The notes below the pieces were generated by a model that saw only the letters and a program-made list of their open reading frames with translations, was not told the origin of the DNA and made no database searches. Positions 28,489 to 37,182 of a DNA stretch of 64,000 nucleotides are shown piece by piece. Made by a program: the position numbers and the translations under genes. Positions within the stretch are counted from its first letter, which is position 1. Every line of letters begins with the position of its first letter. Source of the stretch: Pseudomonas asgharzadehiana (GTDB lineage Bacteria > Pseudomonadota > Gammaproteobacteria > Pseudomonadales > Pseudomonadaceae); NCBI RefSeq assembly GCF_019139815.1, contig NZ_CP077079.1, positions 6,043,032-6,107,031 of the forward strand, written 5' to 3'.

Positions 28489-29061
28489 CTAGCGATCGCC
28501 CGGAAACACGTGGGTGCCAGGCCAACGCCGCACGGAGCGCTGGAAAAACAGGCTGTTAGGCACCTGCACAATGGCGCTGTCGGTGCCCGCCGCTTCCACC
28601 TCGATCAGCGTGGTGTAGAGCAGATTGATCGCCACGACCCGGCCTTTTACGCCGGGTTTGTCGACGGTATCCACCAGCTCGACGATGTCACCGAGGCGAA
28701 ACGGCCCGACGGTAAAGATCAGGATGGCGCACAACAGGTTGGACAGCACCGACCACATGGCAAAGAACGCCACGGCGGCGACCGCGACAAACCCCGACAG
28801 CGCCGTCCACAGCACCGTGGCGGACACGCCCAGGCGGCCCAGCACGAAGATCAGCGCACTGCCCATGATCAGCCAGCGCAAGCCACCCCGCAGCGGCATC
28901 AGCAATTGCGGCGGGAACGGGTAACGCTCGCCCAGGCGCGTCAGGCCTTTGGCAACGAAGCGCTGCGCGAGGTAACCGGCCAACAGGATCAGCAGGATTT
29001 GCACGCCGATCCATACCGGTTCTATCCATTGCGCCGGTAGCGGCAGCTGTAACGCTTCCAT
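28489..29061 (-). CDS. Small mechanosensitive channel, MscS family
   Basis: A 190-residue membrane protein with three hydrophobic segments (WIGVQILLILLAGYL, WLIMGSALIFVLG, TALSGFVAVAAVAFFAMWSVLSNL). It continues into the MscS beta domain: FRLGDIVELVD, GVKGRVVAINLLYTTLIE and VQVPNSLFFQRSVRR. It releases solutes when membrane tension rises after osmotic downshock. The C-terminal cage domain of E. coli MscS is largely absent. I start at the ATG at 29061, which overlaps the stop codon of the ABC-F gene (TGATG), so translation is coupled. The open frame continues upstream only within that gene. Confidence 0.9.
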   Translation of the reverse strand: MEALQLPLPAQWIEPVWIGVQILLILLAGYLAQRFVAKGLTRLGERYPFPPQLLMPLRGGLRWLIMGSALIFVLGRLGVSATVLWTALSGFVAVAAVAFFAMWSVLSNLLCAILIFTVGPFRLGDIVELVDTVDKPGVKGRVVAINLLYTTLIEVEAAGTDSAIVQVPNSLFFQRSVRRWPGTHVFPGDR

Positions 29062-30971
29062 CAGGACAGCGCCTCCAGCTCCGCTTGCAGGGTTTCGAGC
29101 AATTCGAGGGCCTCCATCCAAGTTTCCTCCAATTGGCCTTCGCGCACCTTGAGCCTGGCCTGTTCGGCCAGCAGGTCACGCAACTCGTCCTTGCGTGCCG
29201 CCTCGTATACGGCGCTGTCGCCCAGGCTGGCTTCGATCTTGGCCAGGCGCTCATGCACCTTGCCCAACTCGGCTTCCAGCTTGTCGGCTTCGCGCTTGTG
29301 CGGCGCCAGTTGCTGACGCAACGCGGCGGCGGCCTGACGCTGGGCTTTCTTGTCGGTCTTGTCCGGGTTGACCGGGGTGTTGCTCGCCGGCGCATTGCGC
29401 AGACGGTAATCCGTCAGCCAGCGTGCATAGTCGTCCAGGTCGCCATCGAATTCCTCGACTTTGCCGTCGGCCACCAACAGGAAGTTATCGGTGGTGCTCT
29501 TGAGCAAGTGGCGATCGTGAGACACCACCAGTACCGCACCGCTGAACTCCTGCAAGGCCATGGTCAGCGCCAGGCGCATTTCCAGGTCCAGGTGGTTGGT
29601 CGGTTCGTCGAGCAACAGCAGGTTCGGCCGGTCCCAGGCGATGAGAGCCAGGGCCAGGCGGGCTTTTTCGCCGCCGGAGAAGTTCAGCACCGGCTCATCG
29701 ATACGCGCGCCACGGAAATCGAAACCACCGAGGAAGTCCCGCAGGGTTTGCTCGCGCTCGGTCGGCGCCAGGCGTTGCAGGTGCAGCAATGGGCTGGCCT
29801 TGGAGTCCAGGGAGTCCAACTGGTGCTGGGCAAAGTAGCCCACCACCGTGTTCTCGCCACGGGTCAAGCGGCCGGCCAACGGTTCGAGTTCGCCCGACAG
29901 GTTCTTGATCAGCGTCGACTTGCCCGCGCCGTTCGGGCCCAGCAGGCCGATACGCGCACCTGGCGTGAGCTGTAGTTTGACCTTCTCCAGGATGGTCTTG
30001 TCGCCGTAGCCCAGGCGAGCATCGGACAGGTCCAACAGCGGGCTGGAGATTTTCACCGACTCGCGGAACACAAAATCGAACGGCGAATCGACGTGGGCCG
30101 CCGACAGTTCCTCCATGCGTTCCAACGCTTTGATCCGGCTCTGGGCCTGGCGGGCCTTGGTGGCCTGGGCCTTGAACCGGGCAATGTAGCTTTCCATGTG
30201 CGCGCGCTGCGCCTGCTGTTTCTCGTAGGCTTGTTGCTGCTGGGCCAGGCGCTCGGCACGCGCGCGTTCGAACGCGGAGTAGCCGCCACGGTAGAGCGTG
30301 ATTTTCTTCTGTTCGACGTGGGCGATGTTGTCGACCACGGCGTCGAGGAAATCCCGGTCGTGGGAAATCAGCAACAAAGTGCCCTGGTAGTTCTTGAGGA
30401 AATCTTCCAGCCACAGGATCGCATCGAGGTCCAAGTGGTTGGTCGGTTCATCGAGCAGCAACAGGTCCGAAGGGCACATCAGTGCCTGCGCCAGGTTCAG
30501 GCGCATGCGCCAGCCACCGGAGAAGTCCGCGACCGGGCGATCCATTTGTTCGTTGGTAAAGCCAAGGCCGGCAAGCATCTTGCGGGCGCGAGCATCGGCG
30601 GTATAGCCGTCGGCGCTGTCCAGCTCCGAGTGCAACCGGGCCTGGGCGGCGCCGTCCTGGGCTTTCTCGGCCTCGGCGAGGTCGTGTTGCACCTGGCGCA
30701 GACGCAGGTCGCCATCGAGCACGTAGTCGATCGCGATGCGGTCCAGGGTGTCGATCTCCTGGCGCATATGGGCGATGCGCCAGTCGGCCGGCAGCAGGCA
30801 GTCGCCGGAGTCCGGGGTCAGTTCACCCAGCAACAGGGCAAACAACGTGGATTTACCGGCGCCATTGGCACCGATCAGGCCGGCTTTGTGACCGGCGTGC
30901 AGGGTCAGCTCGGCGTCTTCGAGAAGACGTTGCGGGCCACGCTGTAATGTTAGGCTTTGAAGTCGGATCAT
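29061..30971 (-). CDS. ABC-F family ATPase (YheS-like ribosome-associated factor)
   Basis: A 636-residue soluble protein with two ATPase domains and no membrane segment. Domain 1 has Walker A GANGAGKST near residue 34, signature FSGGWRMRL and LLLLDEPTNHLD near 180. A charged P-site tRNA interaction linker (residues 235-295) follows. Domain 2 has GPNGAGKST near 347, FSGGEKARLAL and a second LLLLDEPTNHLD. The C-terminal extension (530-636) is a Lys/Glu-rich coiled coil. These features match E. coli YheS; ABC-F proteins act at the ribosomal E site to relieve stalls. The downstream mscS-like gene overlaps its stop codon. Confidence 0.94.
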   Translation of the reverse strand: MIRLQSLTLQRGPQRLLEDAELTLHAGHKAGLIGANGAGKSTLFALLLGELTPDSGDCLLPADWRIAHMRQEIDTLDRIAIDYVLDGDLRLRQVQHDLAEAEKAQDGAAQARLHSELDSADGYTADARARKMLAGLGFTNEQMDRPVADFSGGWRMRLNLAQALMCPSDLLLLDEPTNHLDLDAILWLEDFLKNYQGTLLLISHDRDFLDAVVDNIAHVEQKKITLYRGGYSAFERARAERLAQQQQAYEKQQAQRAHMESYIARFKAQATKARQAQSRIKALERMEELSAAHVDSPFDFVFRESVKISSPLLDLSDARLGYGDKTILEKVKLQLTPGARIGLLGPNGAGKSTLIKNLSGELEPLAGRLTRGENTVVGYFAQHQLDSLDSKASPLLHLQRLAPTEREQTLRDFLGGFDFRGARIDEPVLNFSGGEKARLALALIAWDRPNLLLLDEPTNHLDLEMRLALTMALQEFSGAVLVVSHDRHLLKSTTDNFLLVADGKVEEFDGDLDDYARWLTDYRLRNAPASNTPVNPDKTDKKAQRQAAAALRQQLAPHKREADKLEAELGKVHERLAKIEASLGDSAVYEAARKDELRDLLAEQARLKVREGQLEETWMEALELLETLQAELEALS

Positions 30972-31021
30972 AATGGCGGCGGAGTCTACCAGCTTCGTTG
31001 GCCGCTGGCTTGGGTGTGAAT

Positions 31022-31489
31022 ATGTGCGCTGACCTGTGGAGCTTTGCCCTCTCGACCTATGCCCGCCCGGGCGTCGAAGCCGCCTGCCTGAGCCTGCAGG
31101 AACAAGGGGCGGATGTGTGCCTGCTGCTTTGTGGGGCCTGGCTGGAACAACGCGGGGTGGCGCTGACGGCCGAGCGTATAGAGGCGCTCCAGCAGATCGC
31201 CAGGCCCTGGCAGGCGCAGGTGATCGAACCGTTGCGACAGGTGCGTGTGCAATGGCGAGCCATGGCGGGGAAGGATGAACGACTGGCCGCGTTACGTGAA
31301 AGGGTCAAAGCCCTGGAACTGGATGCGGAACGGCAATTGTTGATGCGCCTCGATGTTCTGGCACAGCAATGGCCATCAAACGAGGGTGCCGATCAACAGA
31401 GATGGCTGGAAGGACTGGCGGCTGAGGATGCCGCCAACCTTGACCACGACGCGCTGCAGCAGCTGCGCGTCATGGCCACCGGCACTTAG
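31022..31489 (+). CDS. TIGR02444-family protein (DUF2390)
   Basis: A 155-residue cytosolic protein rich in Leu, Gln and Arg, largely helical, with the family start DLWSFALSTYARPGVEAACLSLQ and LCGAWLEQRG. No catalytic motif is visible and no function is known. I place the start at ATG 31022; GTG 31016 and TTG 30998 are open alternatives, and no strong ribosome site decides between them. It is divergent from the ABC-F gene with only 50 bases between, and ends tail-to-tail with algP, sharing four bases. This position is conserved in Pseudomonas. Confidence 0.8.
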   Translation: MCADLWSFALSTYARPGVEAACLSLQEQGADVCLLLCGAWLEQRGVALTAERIEALQQIARPWQAQVIEPLRQVRVQWRAMAGKDERLAALRERVKALELDAERQLLMRLDVLAQQWPSNEGADQQRWLEGLAAEDAANLDHDALQQLRVMATGT

Positions 31490-32418
31490 GAAGCGCTGGT
31501 TGGGGTGGTGCTTGGCGCTACCGGTGCAGGCGTGCTGCTGGCCGATGCGGTTGGAGCGGTGGTGGCTGCCGGGGTCGCTGGAGCTGCTGGCTTGGCCGGT
31601 GCTGGTTTGACGGCAGCAGGTTTAGCGGCTGGCTTGGCGGCTGGTTTCGCAGCGGGCTTTGCGGCCGGTTTGGCGGCGGCGGTTTTAGCAGCTGGCTTCG
31701 CGGCTGGTTTGGCGGCAGCGGTTTTAGCAGCTGGCTTTGCGGCCGGTTTGGCAGCGGCGGTTTTGGCAGCTGGCTTCGCAGCCGGTTTGGCGGCAGCGGT
31801 TTTAGCAGCTGGCTTCGCGACTGGTTTGGCAGCGGCGGTTTTGGCAGCCGGCTTCGCGGCTGGTTTGGCGGCGGCGGTTTTAGCAGCTGGCTTCGCGGCT
31901 GGTTTGGCGGCAGCGGTTTTAGCAACTGGCTTCGCGGCTGGTTTGGCGGCAGCAGTTTTAGCAGCGGGTTTAGCGGCTGGCTTTTTTGCCGTGCTCACCG
32001 CGGCAGCTTTTGCCGGTGTACGCGCGCCCAGCACTTTCGCTACAGCTTCTTTCACACGGCCAACGCCCTGGGCCAGTTTCAGACTTTCCTGGGCATCTTT
32101 CTTGAGTTGGGAAATATAGGCGCGGGTTTCGGCTTGGCGATCCTTGAGGGCGTCGAGCAGGTCCTCAAGTTCTTTGACAGCATCTTTGGCTTTGGCTTGT
32201 GCCTTGGCCTTGCCGGCAGTGGCGGCGTCTTGCAGTTTGGTACGGGATTTGTGCAGCTTTTCTTGCGCTTTACCGCGTTGTTTTTCCAGCTTGGCGAGCA
32301 GTTTTTCTGCATCGGCCAAGGCTTGGGAACAAGCGCTTTCCAGATGTTCGAGCAGGCTGCCCGACAGTTGTTGGAGTAAGTGCAACGGGGTATTAACAGG
32401 CTTCTGTTTGGCCGACAT
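31486..32418 (-). CDS. algP: Histone H1-like DNA-binding regulator AlgP (AlgR3)
   Basis: A 310-residue protein in two parts. Residues 1-135 are a charged, mostly helical N-domain (HLLQQLSGSLLEHLESACSQ, KLEKQRGKAQEKLHKSRTKLQ). Residues 145-275 are built from KPAA and KTAA repeats like the tail of eukaryotic histone H1, ending in an Ala/Pro/Thr/Ser-rich tail. AlgP is known in P. aeruginosa as a DNA-binding activator of the alginate gene algD. The repeated tail binds DNA without sequence specificity. GAGG precedes the ATG. The neighbours fklB and algQ are the same as in P. aeruginosa. Confidence 0.93.
   Translation of the reverse strand: MSAKQKPVNTPLHLLQQLSGSLLEHLESACSQALADAEKLLAKLEKQRGKAQEKLHKSRTKLQDAATAGKAKAQAKAKDAVKELEDLLDALKDRQAETRAYISQLKKDAQESLKLAQGVGRVKEAVAKVLGARTPAKAAAVSTAKKPAAKPAAKTAAAKPAAKPVAKTAAAKPAAKPAAKTAAAKPAAKPAAKTAAAKPVAKPAAKTAAAKPAAKPAAKTAAAKPAAKPAAKTAAAKPAAKPAAKTAAAKPAAKPAAKPAAKPAAKPAAVKPAPAKPAAPATPAATTAPTASASSTPAPVAPSTTPTSAS
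31648..31959 (-). repeat. Tandem array in algP: eight 39-base units (13 residues each)
   Basis: Residues 154-257 of AlgP consist of eight consecutive units of the form KTAAAKPAAKPAA. The first ends in PVA and the fourth contains PVA; the rest are nearly identical in protein and very similar in DNA. The units lie immediately upstream of further KPAA copies. Such an in-frame array can gain or lose units by slippage or recombination without a frameshift. Confidence 0.92.
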
Positions 32419-32610
32419 GGTTTACCTCCTGGCTGACGTGGGTGCGGCTCATACTAGCCCTCTGCTCTTACCGCCGCTAGCGCATGTTGACAGTATCGTT
32501 TGCCTTGCGTTGCACCGTACGAAAATTCTTATTTATATAACGAAAATACGCGGCACTTTTTATCCCTTCACACTGGCATAATCCGTCGCACTTTCGGCGG
32601 GAGAATGCCC

Positions 32611-33288
32611 ATGTCGCGTTACCTTTTTCTTATGCTTGGCTTGGCGATTTCTGTCGCCAATGCGAACGAGCAAGCGCCCGCAAAAAACCCTGAACAGAAT
32701 CAGCACGACCTCGCCTACAGCCTGGGTGCCAGCCTCGGTGAACGCCTGCGCCAGGAAGTCCCGGACCTACAGATTCAAGCTCTGATCGACGGCCTCAAGC
32801 AAGCCTATCAAGGCAAGCCGCTGGCACTGGATAACGCACGCATCGAACAGATTCTTGCCCAGCACGAAGCGCAAAATGAAGCCGACGCGCCGGTGCCTGA
32901 AAGTGAAAAAGCGTTGGCAGCCGAACAGCAGTTTTTGACCAGGGAAAAGTCATCAAAAGGGGTGCGCGAATTGGCGGATGGCATCCTGCTCACCGAGCTA
33001 TCCCCTGGCTCCGGCAGTAAGCCGTCCGCCAGCGACCAGGTCCAGGTGAAATACGTAGGTCGGTTGCCCGATGGCACGGTATTCGATCAGAGCACCCAGC
33101 CCCAATGGTTTCGCCTGGACAGTGTGATCAGCGGCTGGAGCAGCGCCTTGCAGCAGATGCCGGTGGGCGCGAAATGGCGCCTGGTGATTCCTTCGGCACA
33201 GGCATATGGCGCCGACGGTGCCGGCGAGTTGATCCCGCCCTATACGCCATTGGTATTCGAGATCGAATTGCTCGGTACTCGCCATTGA
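32611..33288 (+). CDS. FKBP-type peptidyl-prolyl cis-trans isomerase (FklB/FkpA-like)
   Basis: A 225-residue exported protein: signal MSRYLFLMLGLAISVANA, then an N-terminal dimerisation domain (YSLGASLGERLRQE, IQALIDGLKQAY), a charged linker and a C-terminal FKBP domain (VQVKYVGRLPDGTVFDQS, VISGWSSALQQMPVGAKWRLVIPSAQAYG, LIPPYTPLVFEIELL). It would speed proline isomerisation in periplasmic proteins. I choose ATG 32611 because GGGAG at 32599-32603 is seven bases before it; ATG 32605 is too close. It is divergent from algP and convergent with algQ, with a terminator between. Confidence 0.92.
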   Translation: MSRYLFLMLGLAISVANANEQAPAKNPEQNQHDLAYSLGASLGERLRQEVPDLQIQALIDGLKQAYQGKPLALDNARIEQILAQHEAQNEADAPVPESEKALAAEQQFLTREKSSKGVRELADGILLTELSPGSGSKPSASDQVQVKYVGRLPDGTVFDQSTQPQWFRLDSVISGWSSALQQMPVGAKWRLVIPSAQAYGADGAGELIPPYTPLVFEIELLGTRH

Positions 33289-33294
33289 CCCAAT

Positions 33295-33325
33295 AAAAAA
33301 CGGTGCGCCATGCGCACCGTTTTTT
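33295..33325. terminator. Bidirectional terminator between fklB-like gene and algQ
   Basis: Hairpin CGGTGCGC (33301-33308), loop CAT, GCGCACCG (33312-33319), flanked by six A and six T, so it serves both convergent genes. Confidence 0.94.
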
Positions 33326-33341
33326 ACTTCGCCCTCAAGGT

Positions 33342-33800
33342 TCAAGCCTGAGTGGCGGGTTCTTCTTTGTGGGCGTTGTGCAGCACTTCGATCAGACAGT
33401 CTTCCAGCTCGAAACGCTCGTGGAGCAGCGCACCCAATTCTTTGAATTTTTCGGCGACACACTCACCGGCATCACACAGGTCGGTGAACGCCAACAGCTT
33501 CTCGGTGATGACATCGATACGCGGGTAGATAGTTTCGGCCAGCTTCAGGCCACGCTGATCATCGAAGGCTTGCGCCTCCTTGGTCAGTTGTTCATAGACG
33601 CCGAAATGCCCTGCCGACACATAGTCCACCAACACGCCACAGAAATCTTGTAGCGGTTCGCGATTCTTAGCCAATGCCTCGGGCTTTGCGCCGAGAGTAT
33701 CAAAGGTCCGAATCAGTTCGTGACGTGCCTTCAACCATGTGTCGATCAGCTTATGCACCCCACCCCAGCGTTCCTGAGCATTCTGACAACTTTCCAACAT
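33342..33800 (-). CDS. algQ: Anti-sigma-70 factor AlgQ (Rsd family)
   Basis: A 152-residue helical cytosolic protein. [21 protein letters not shown], the [19 protein letters not shown] segment and [15 protein letters not shown] are those of Rsd/AlgQ, which bind region 4 of the housekeeping sigma factor and favour alternative sigma factors in stationary phase. In P. aeruginosa AlgQ (AlgR2) promotes alginate and siderophore production. It keeps the conserved order algP-fklB-algQ-dsb. The ATG at 33800 follows GGGAAGAGAG. The 210-base gap upstream to the DsbB-like gene holds its promoter. Confidence 0.94.
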   Translation of the reverse strand: MLESCQNAQERWGGVHKLIDTWLKARHELIRTFDTLGAKPEALAKNREPLQDFCGVLVDYVSAGHFGVYEQLTKEAQAFDDQRGLKLAETIYPRIDVITEKLLAFTDLCDAGECVAEKFKELGALLHERFELEDCLIEVLHNAHKEEPATQA

Positions 33801-34010
33801 GATGATCTCTCTTCCCTAATAGGGGCGCTGCCGCCTGATGCCCCCCCTAATGCTTAAAGATAAAACAGCTGCGGGGCATAGCCGACTCGGACAAACGGTT
33901 TCGATAATGCGTGCGGGCCAGATTATGCCCGCATGACCATGGCTTCAAGGTACGCAGGAGAGAAAGTTCATACAAGTGTTTAATCCCGCCCTACAATCTG
34001 CGCGCGGCAT

Positions 34011-34532
34011 TCAGTACCCGACCTGGCGTACATGCCGGCTGAAAAACAAGTGTGAAAAGTGCATGACGCCCAGAGCGAACATCCCGAGGAAGAACAGCAA
34101 ACTCCATTCGGGGAGGCTCAAGTCAAACAGGGTCCAGTTGATTTCAACACAATCCACCGTGCCTTTGACCGTTGATTGCAACGCCTGCCACAGCGACAGG
34201 TTTTCGATCATGTGGCTCAGGCTGGGCCAGCAATCGGCGGCCTGGCCCGGTGCGGCATTTTGCAACAGCATCTGCCGCACTGCGGTGACAGCGCCCAGTA
34301 ACGCACAGGTCATGCCCGCCAGCCCGTACAGGTAGATGGCCACGCGCCCGGGGTTGTGGAGGGCCGCGACCAGATTGATCAGCGTGAAGACGGCCAGAAA
34401 CCCGCGCTGCATCTGGCATAGGAAGCAGGGGCGCAACGATGCACCGAACTCTAGATAAAAGGACGCGCCCAATGTCAGCGCACCCGCCATGAACGCGAGG
34501 AAAAACAAGGAGCGTGAAGGGGCCAAAGACAT
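34011..34532 (-). CDS. DsbB-family disulfide bond oxidase (DsbH-like)
   Basis: A 173-residue inner-membrane protein with four hydrophobic helices. The quinone-linked pair is Cys36-Cys39 (RPCFLCQMQR), and the second-loop cysteines are Cys101 (DCWPSLSH) and Cys128 (GTVDCVEINW), as in DsbB, which reoxidises DsbA by passing electrons to ubiquinone. Pseudomonads have two DsbB paralogs; the one beside algQ corresponds by position to P. aeruginosa DsbH. The start at 34532 (MSLAPSRSLFF) gives the standard length. It lies between hemY and algQ in the same direction. Confidence 0.92.
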   Translation of the reverse strand: MSLAPSRSLFFLAFMAGALTLGASFYLEFGASLRPCFLCQMQRGFLAVFTLINLVAALHNPGRVAIYLYGLAGMTCALLGAVTAVRQMLLQNAAPGQAADCWPSLSHMIENLSLWQALQSTVKGTVDCVEINWTLFDLSLPEWSLLFFLGMFALGVMHFSHLFFSRHVRQVGY

Positions 34533-34766
34533 GCTTTATCCGCACCGCAAAAGATAGGTCGTTACGGTAGAGGAAAGGCCTGACCGCTTTCAATACGTGC
34601 CAGAGGAGACTATTCCGTTAAAGCGTTAGGACATCCCACCAGAAGGAGGAGGACTTCTAGCAACAGAACGTAGGAGTTTGCTGCAAAGCCCTTAAAATCG
34701 CGTTTTCACGATTTATCAGGGCTGGTTCGCAGATGAATCTGAGTTCAACTCGGCTCCTTTCCTACA

Positions 34767-36008
34767 TCAAGCCCGGGAAGGGACTGGCAGCGCAGATGCA
34801 AGCAAGCGGTTATCCAACAGCCCCAGGCCTTCCTGGAACAGCTGGTTGCTACGTTCGGTGTCGCCCAACTGGGCCAACAAGCGCGCCAGCTCGGCACACG
34901 CCTCCGGATTGCGCTGCACGTGCAGGCTGTTTTCCAGATAGTCCCGCGCCTTGCCCCACAAGCTGTTTTGTAGGCACAAGCGGCCCAACGTCAGCAGCAG
35001 GCTGGCGTCGGCTGGGTGATCCTTGAGCCAACTTTCGGCGAACTTCAATTGGCGGGCCGGATCGCTGCCACGCAAAAGCCCATAGAGCCGGATCAGGTGG
35101 CTGTCATAACCGCGCTTGATCGCACCGCGCAACACCTCCTCCGCCGTGGCGTCGGCGCCCAATTGGCGCAGCTGTTCGGCATAGGCCAGGATCAATTGCG
35201 GCTCCTGGCGCTGGGCGGCGGTGAGTTGCTGCCAGGCTCGCTCAAGAGATTGCAAACCCGCTTCGCCTTGCTCTTCGCGTTGGGCCGCCAGGGTCAGGTT
35301 TTCACCCCAGGCGCGACGCTCCAGCTCAGCCAGTTCAGTGGCAGGCAACACCTTGTCCTTGCGCAACTGGGGCAGCAGGCGGATTACCGATGACCAGTCG
35401 CCCCGCTGTTGGTGCAGACGCTGCAATTGACGCAACACTTGAGCGTTATGGGGATGCCGCTCGTGCATCGCCTGCAAGGTGGTGAGTGCGCCGTCCGTAT
35501 CGCCACGGTCCAATTGCAGCTGCGCATGGCTCAACGCAACCGCCAATTCAGCCTGGGGCTGGCGCTCCAGGGCACGCTCAAGCAAACCGTCCGACTCCTC
35601 ATAACGACCCTGCTCATTCGCCGCCCGTGCCGCACCGAGGTAGTACAGCAATGGCTGGCGCTCGGCCTCGGCGGCCCGGTGCAGGTGCCGTTCGGCGGCG
35701 GCCCAGCGGCCTTCGGCGAGGTCCATCTGACCTTGTTCGATGGCGATCTGTACGCGGCGGCTGCGGTTACGCCGCGACCACGGGTTGACCACGCCACCCG
35801 AGGTGCCCAGCAGGCTCAGCAATACGCGAATGAGGTAGATCGCCAGGCCGATGACAAACACCGCCACCAAGGTCGCCCACAGGCTCGACTCGTAATGCAG
35901 CACATGCGGATAAGTAATCAGCACGTAGCCGGTGTGTTTTGAAACGCCCACCGCCAGGGCCAGGGCGATCACAATCGCCAGCACCAGGATCACATAGAAA
36001 CGCTTCAT
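34767..36008 (-). CDS. hemY: HemY TPR protein of the heme operon
   Basis: A 413-residue inner-membrane protein with two N-terminal membrane helices (4-22 and 44-68) and a cytosolic or periplasmic array of tetratricopeptide repeats from about residue 95 (GQMDLAEGRWAAAERHLHRAAEA, ARAANEQGRYEESDGLLERALER, LTLGRLCLQNSLWGKARDYLENSL). This is the proteobacterial HemY, unrelated to the Bacillus protoporphyrinogen oxidase of the same name. It is thought to organise late heme enzymes, but no catalysis is shown. It starts five bases after the hemX stop codon, at the end of hemC-hemD-hemX-hemY. Confidence 0.93.
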   Translation of the reverse strand: MKRFYVILVLAIVIALALAVGVSKHTGYVLITYPHVLHYESSLWATLVAVFVIGLAIYLIRVLLSLLGTSGGVVNPWSRRNRSRRVQIAIEQGQMDLAEGRWAAAERHLHRAAEAERQPLLYYLGAARAANEQGRYEESDGLLERALERQPQAELAVALSHAQLQLDRGDTDGALTTLQAMHERHPHNAQVLRQLQRLHQQRGDWSSVIRLLPQLRKDKVLPATELAELERRAWGENLTLAAQREEQGEAGLQSLERAWQQLTAAQRQEPQLILAYAEQLRQLGADATAEEVLRGAIKRGYDSHLIRLYGLLRGSDPARQLKFAESWLKDHPADASLLLTLGRLCLQNSLWGKARDYLENSLHVQRNPEACAELARLLAQLGDTERSNQLFQEGLGLLDNRLLASALPVPSRA

Positions 36009-36013
36009 CGGCT

Positions 36014-37141
36014 CTACTCCTGCTTCGCCGACGTGGCCGCCGGCTTGCCGGCCGCCGCCTTGGCTTCGTCCGCAGACAAATGACGACGTTCAAGATAGGC
36101 CTGCACCGCGGCCAGGCTGGCGGCCAGGTCCGGCGTCACTACCGAGACAGCCTTGGGCTCAAGCTCGGCAATACGCGCCAGCATCGCCTTGCTCTGCGGG
36201 TTGTCTTGGTTGAAGTTGTCCTGCAACACGCTGCGTGCCTCGCCCAGCGAGCGGCTATACACCGCCGCCTCACCATTGAGCGCTGCCCACTGCGCCTGCT
36301 CCAAGGCCAGGCTCAAGGCCAGGCGCACCTGGTTCAAGCCTTGACCGGCCAGCAGCGGACGGATGTTGTCGTCAGGGTTGAAGTCGATGCGGAAGTAGCG
36401 CGAAATCTGCTCCCACCACCGGCCCCACCGGTTATCTGTGTCGGTGCTCGGGCGTCCCTCGGAGGCAGGCTCGGTGAGTTGGTATTCAGGCGCGATGGCC
36501 GCCAGCTGCACCACTTGGTCACGCAGGGCGGCCAATTGCAGATAAAGCCCGGTGCGGTCAGGCTGCTCGGTGCTGCGCAGCGCGGCCAGGCTCTTGGCCA
36601 ATTGTTCGCGCGCCGCATAGGCGCCAGGATCGCTCTGCTCCCGCAAAATTTCATCGGCGCCCTGAACCAGTGCCTGGGCGCTGTTGATATCTTGCAGGGC
36701 GGACAAGCGCAAACTCGCCAGGCGGATCAGATGCTCGGCTTCGGCCAGGCGCCAATCCTTGCGGCTGGCACCCAGCACGGTTTCCAGTCGCTGGCTGAGG
36801 CGCTGCTGGTCACCCTGCAGTTGGGCCACCAGGCGGCGACGTTCTTCCAGCTCATCGGCGGGCGGCAATTGAGCCAGGCGCGCGGCCAGTTGCTGCTGGC
36901 CCTGCTTGAGGGATTGGGACTGGTCATCCAGGGTCTGCACCTGGCCCAGCTGTTGCTGGCTGCTGGCTTGCAGGGCACGGACCTGCCAGATCCCCCAACC
37001 GCCGGCGGCAACGCCGGCGACACCCAGCAACAGGGCAACCATTGCCAGGCCATTGCCACGGCGCGGCGCGGGGACCGGTGACTCAACCGGCGCATCAAGT
37101 GCGGGTTGGGCTTCATCTTTAGGCAAGGCTGTTTCGCTCAC
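36014..37141 (-). CDS. hemX: HemX, membrane-anchored protein of the heme operon
   Basis: A 375-residue protein with an acidic/Pro-rich cytosolic start, one membrane helix (GLAMVALLLGVAGVAAGGWGIWQV, about 31-55), then a long coiled-coil region (QQQLGQVQTLDDQSQSLKQGQQ) and a helical periplasmic domain ending in an Ala/Lys-rich tail. Databases often label it uroporphyrinogen-III C-methyltransferase, but no methyltransferase motif is present. It probably scaffolds heme enzymes together with HemY. The start codon is GTG (37141). The gap to hemD is 41 bases. Confidence 0.92.
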   Translation of the reverse strand: MSETALPKDEAQPALDAPVESPVPAPRRGNGLAMVALLLGVAGVAAGGWGIWQVRALQASSQQQLGQVQTLDDQSQSLKQGQQQLAARLAQLPPADELEERRRLVAQLQGDQQRLSQRLETVLGASRKDWRLAEAEHLIRLASLRLSALQDINSAQALVQGADEILREQSDPGAYAAREQLAKSLAALRSTEQPDRTGLYLQLAALRDQVVQLAAIAPEYQLTEPASEGRPSTDTDNRWGRWWEQISRYFRIDFNPDDNIRPLLAGQGLNQVRLALSLALEQAQWAALNGEAAVYSRSLGEARSVLQDNFNQDNPQSKAMLARIAELEPKAVSVVTPDLAASLAAVQAYLERRHLSADEAKAAAGKPAATSAKQE

Positions 37142-37182
37142 GTATCCGTCCTTTGCGTATCAGAGAGTGGGAGCGGCCGGCC

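Noticed and set aside
36014..37141. hemX as uroporphyrinogen-III C-methyltransferase
   Set aside because: The protein is a membrane-anchored coiled coil without the methyltransferase motifs; the label is a carried-over database name.
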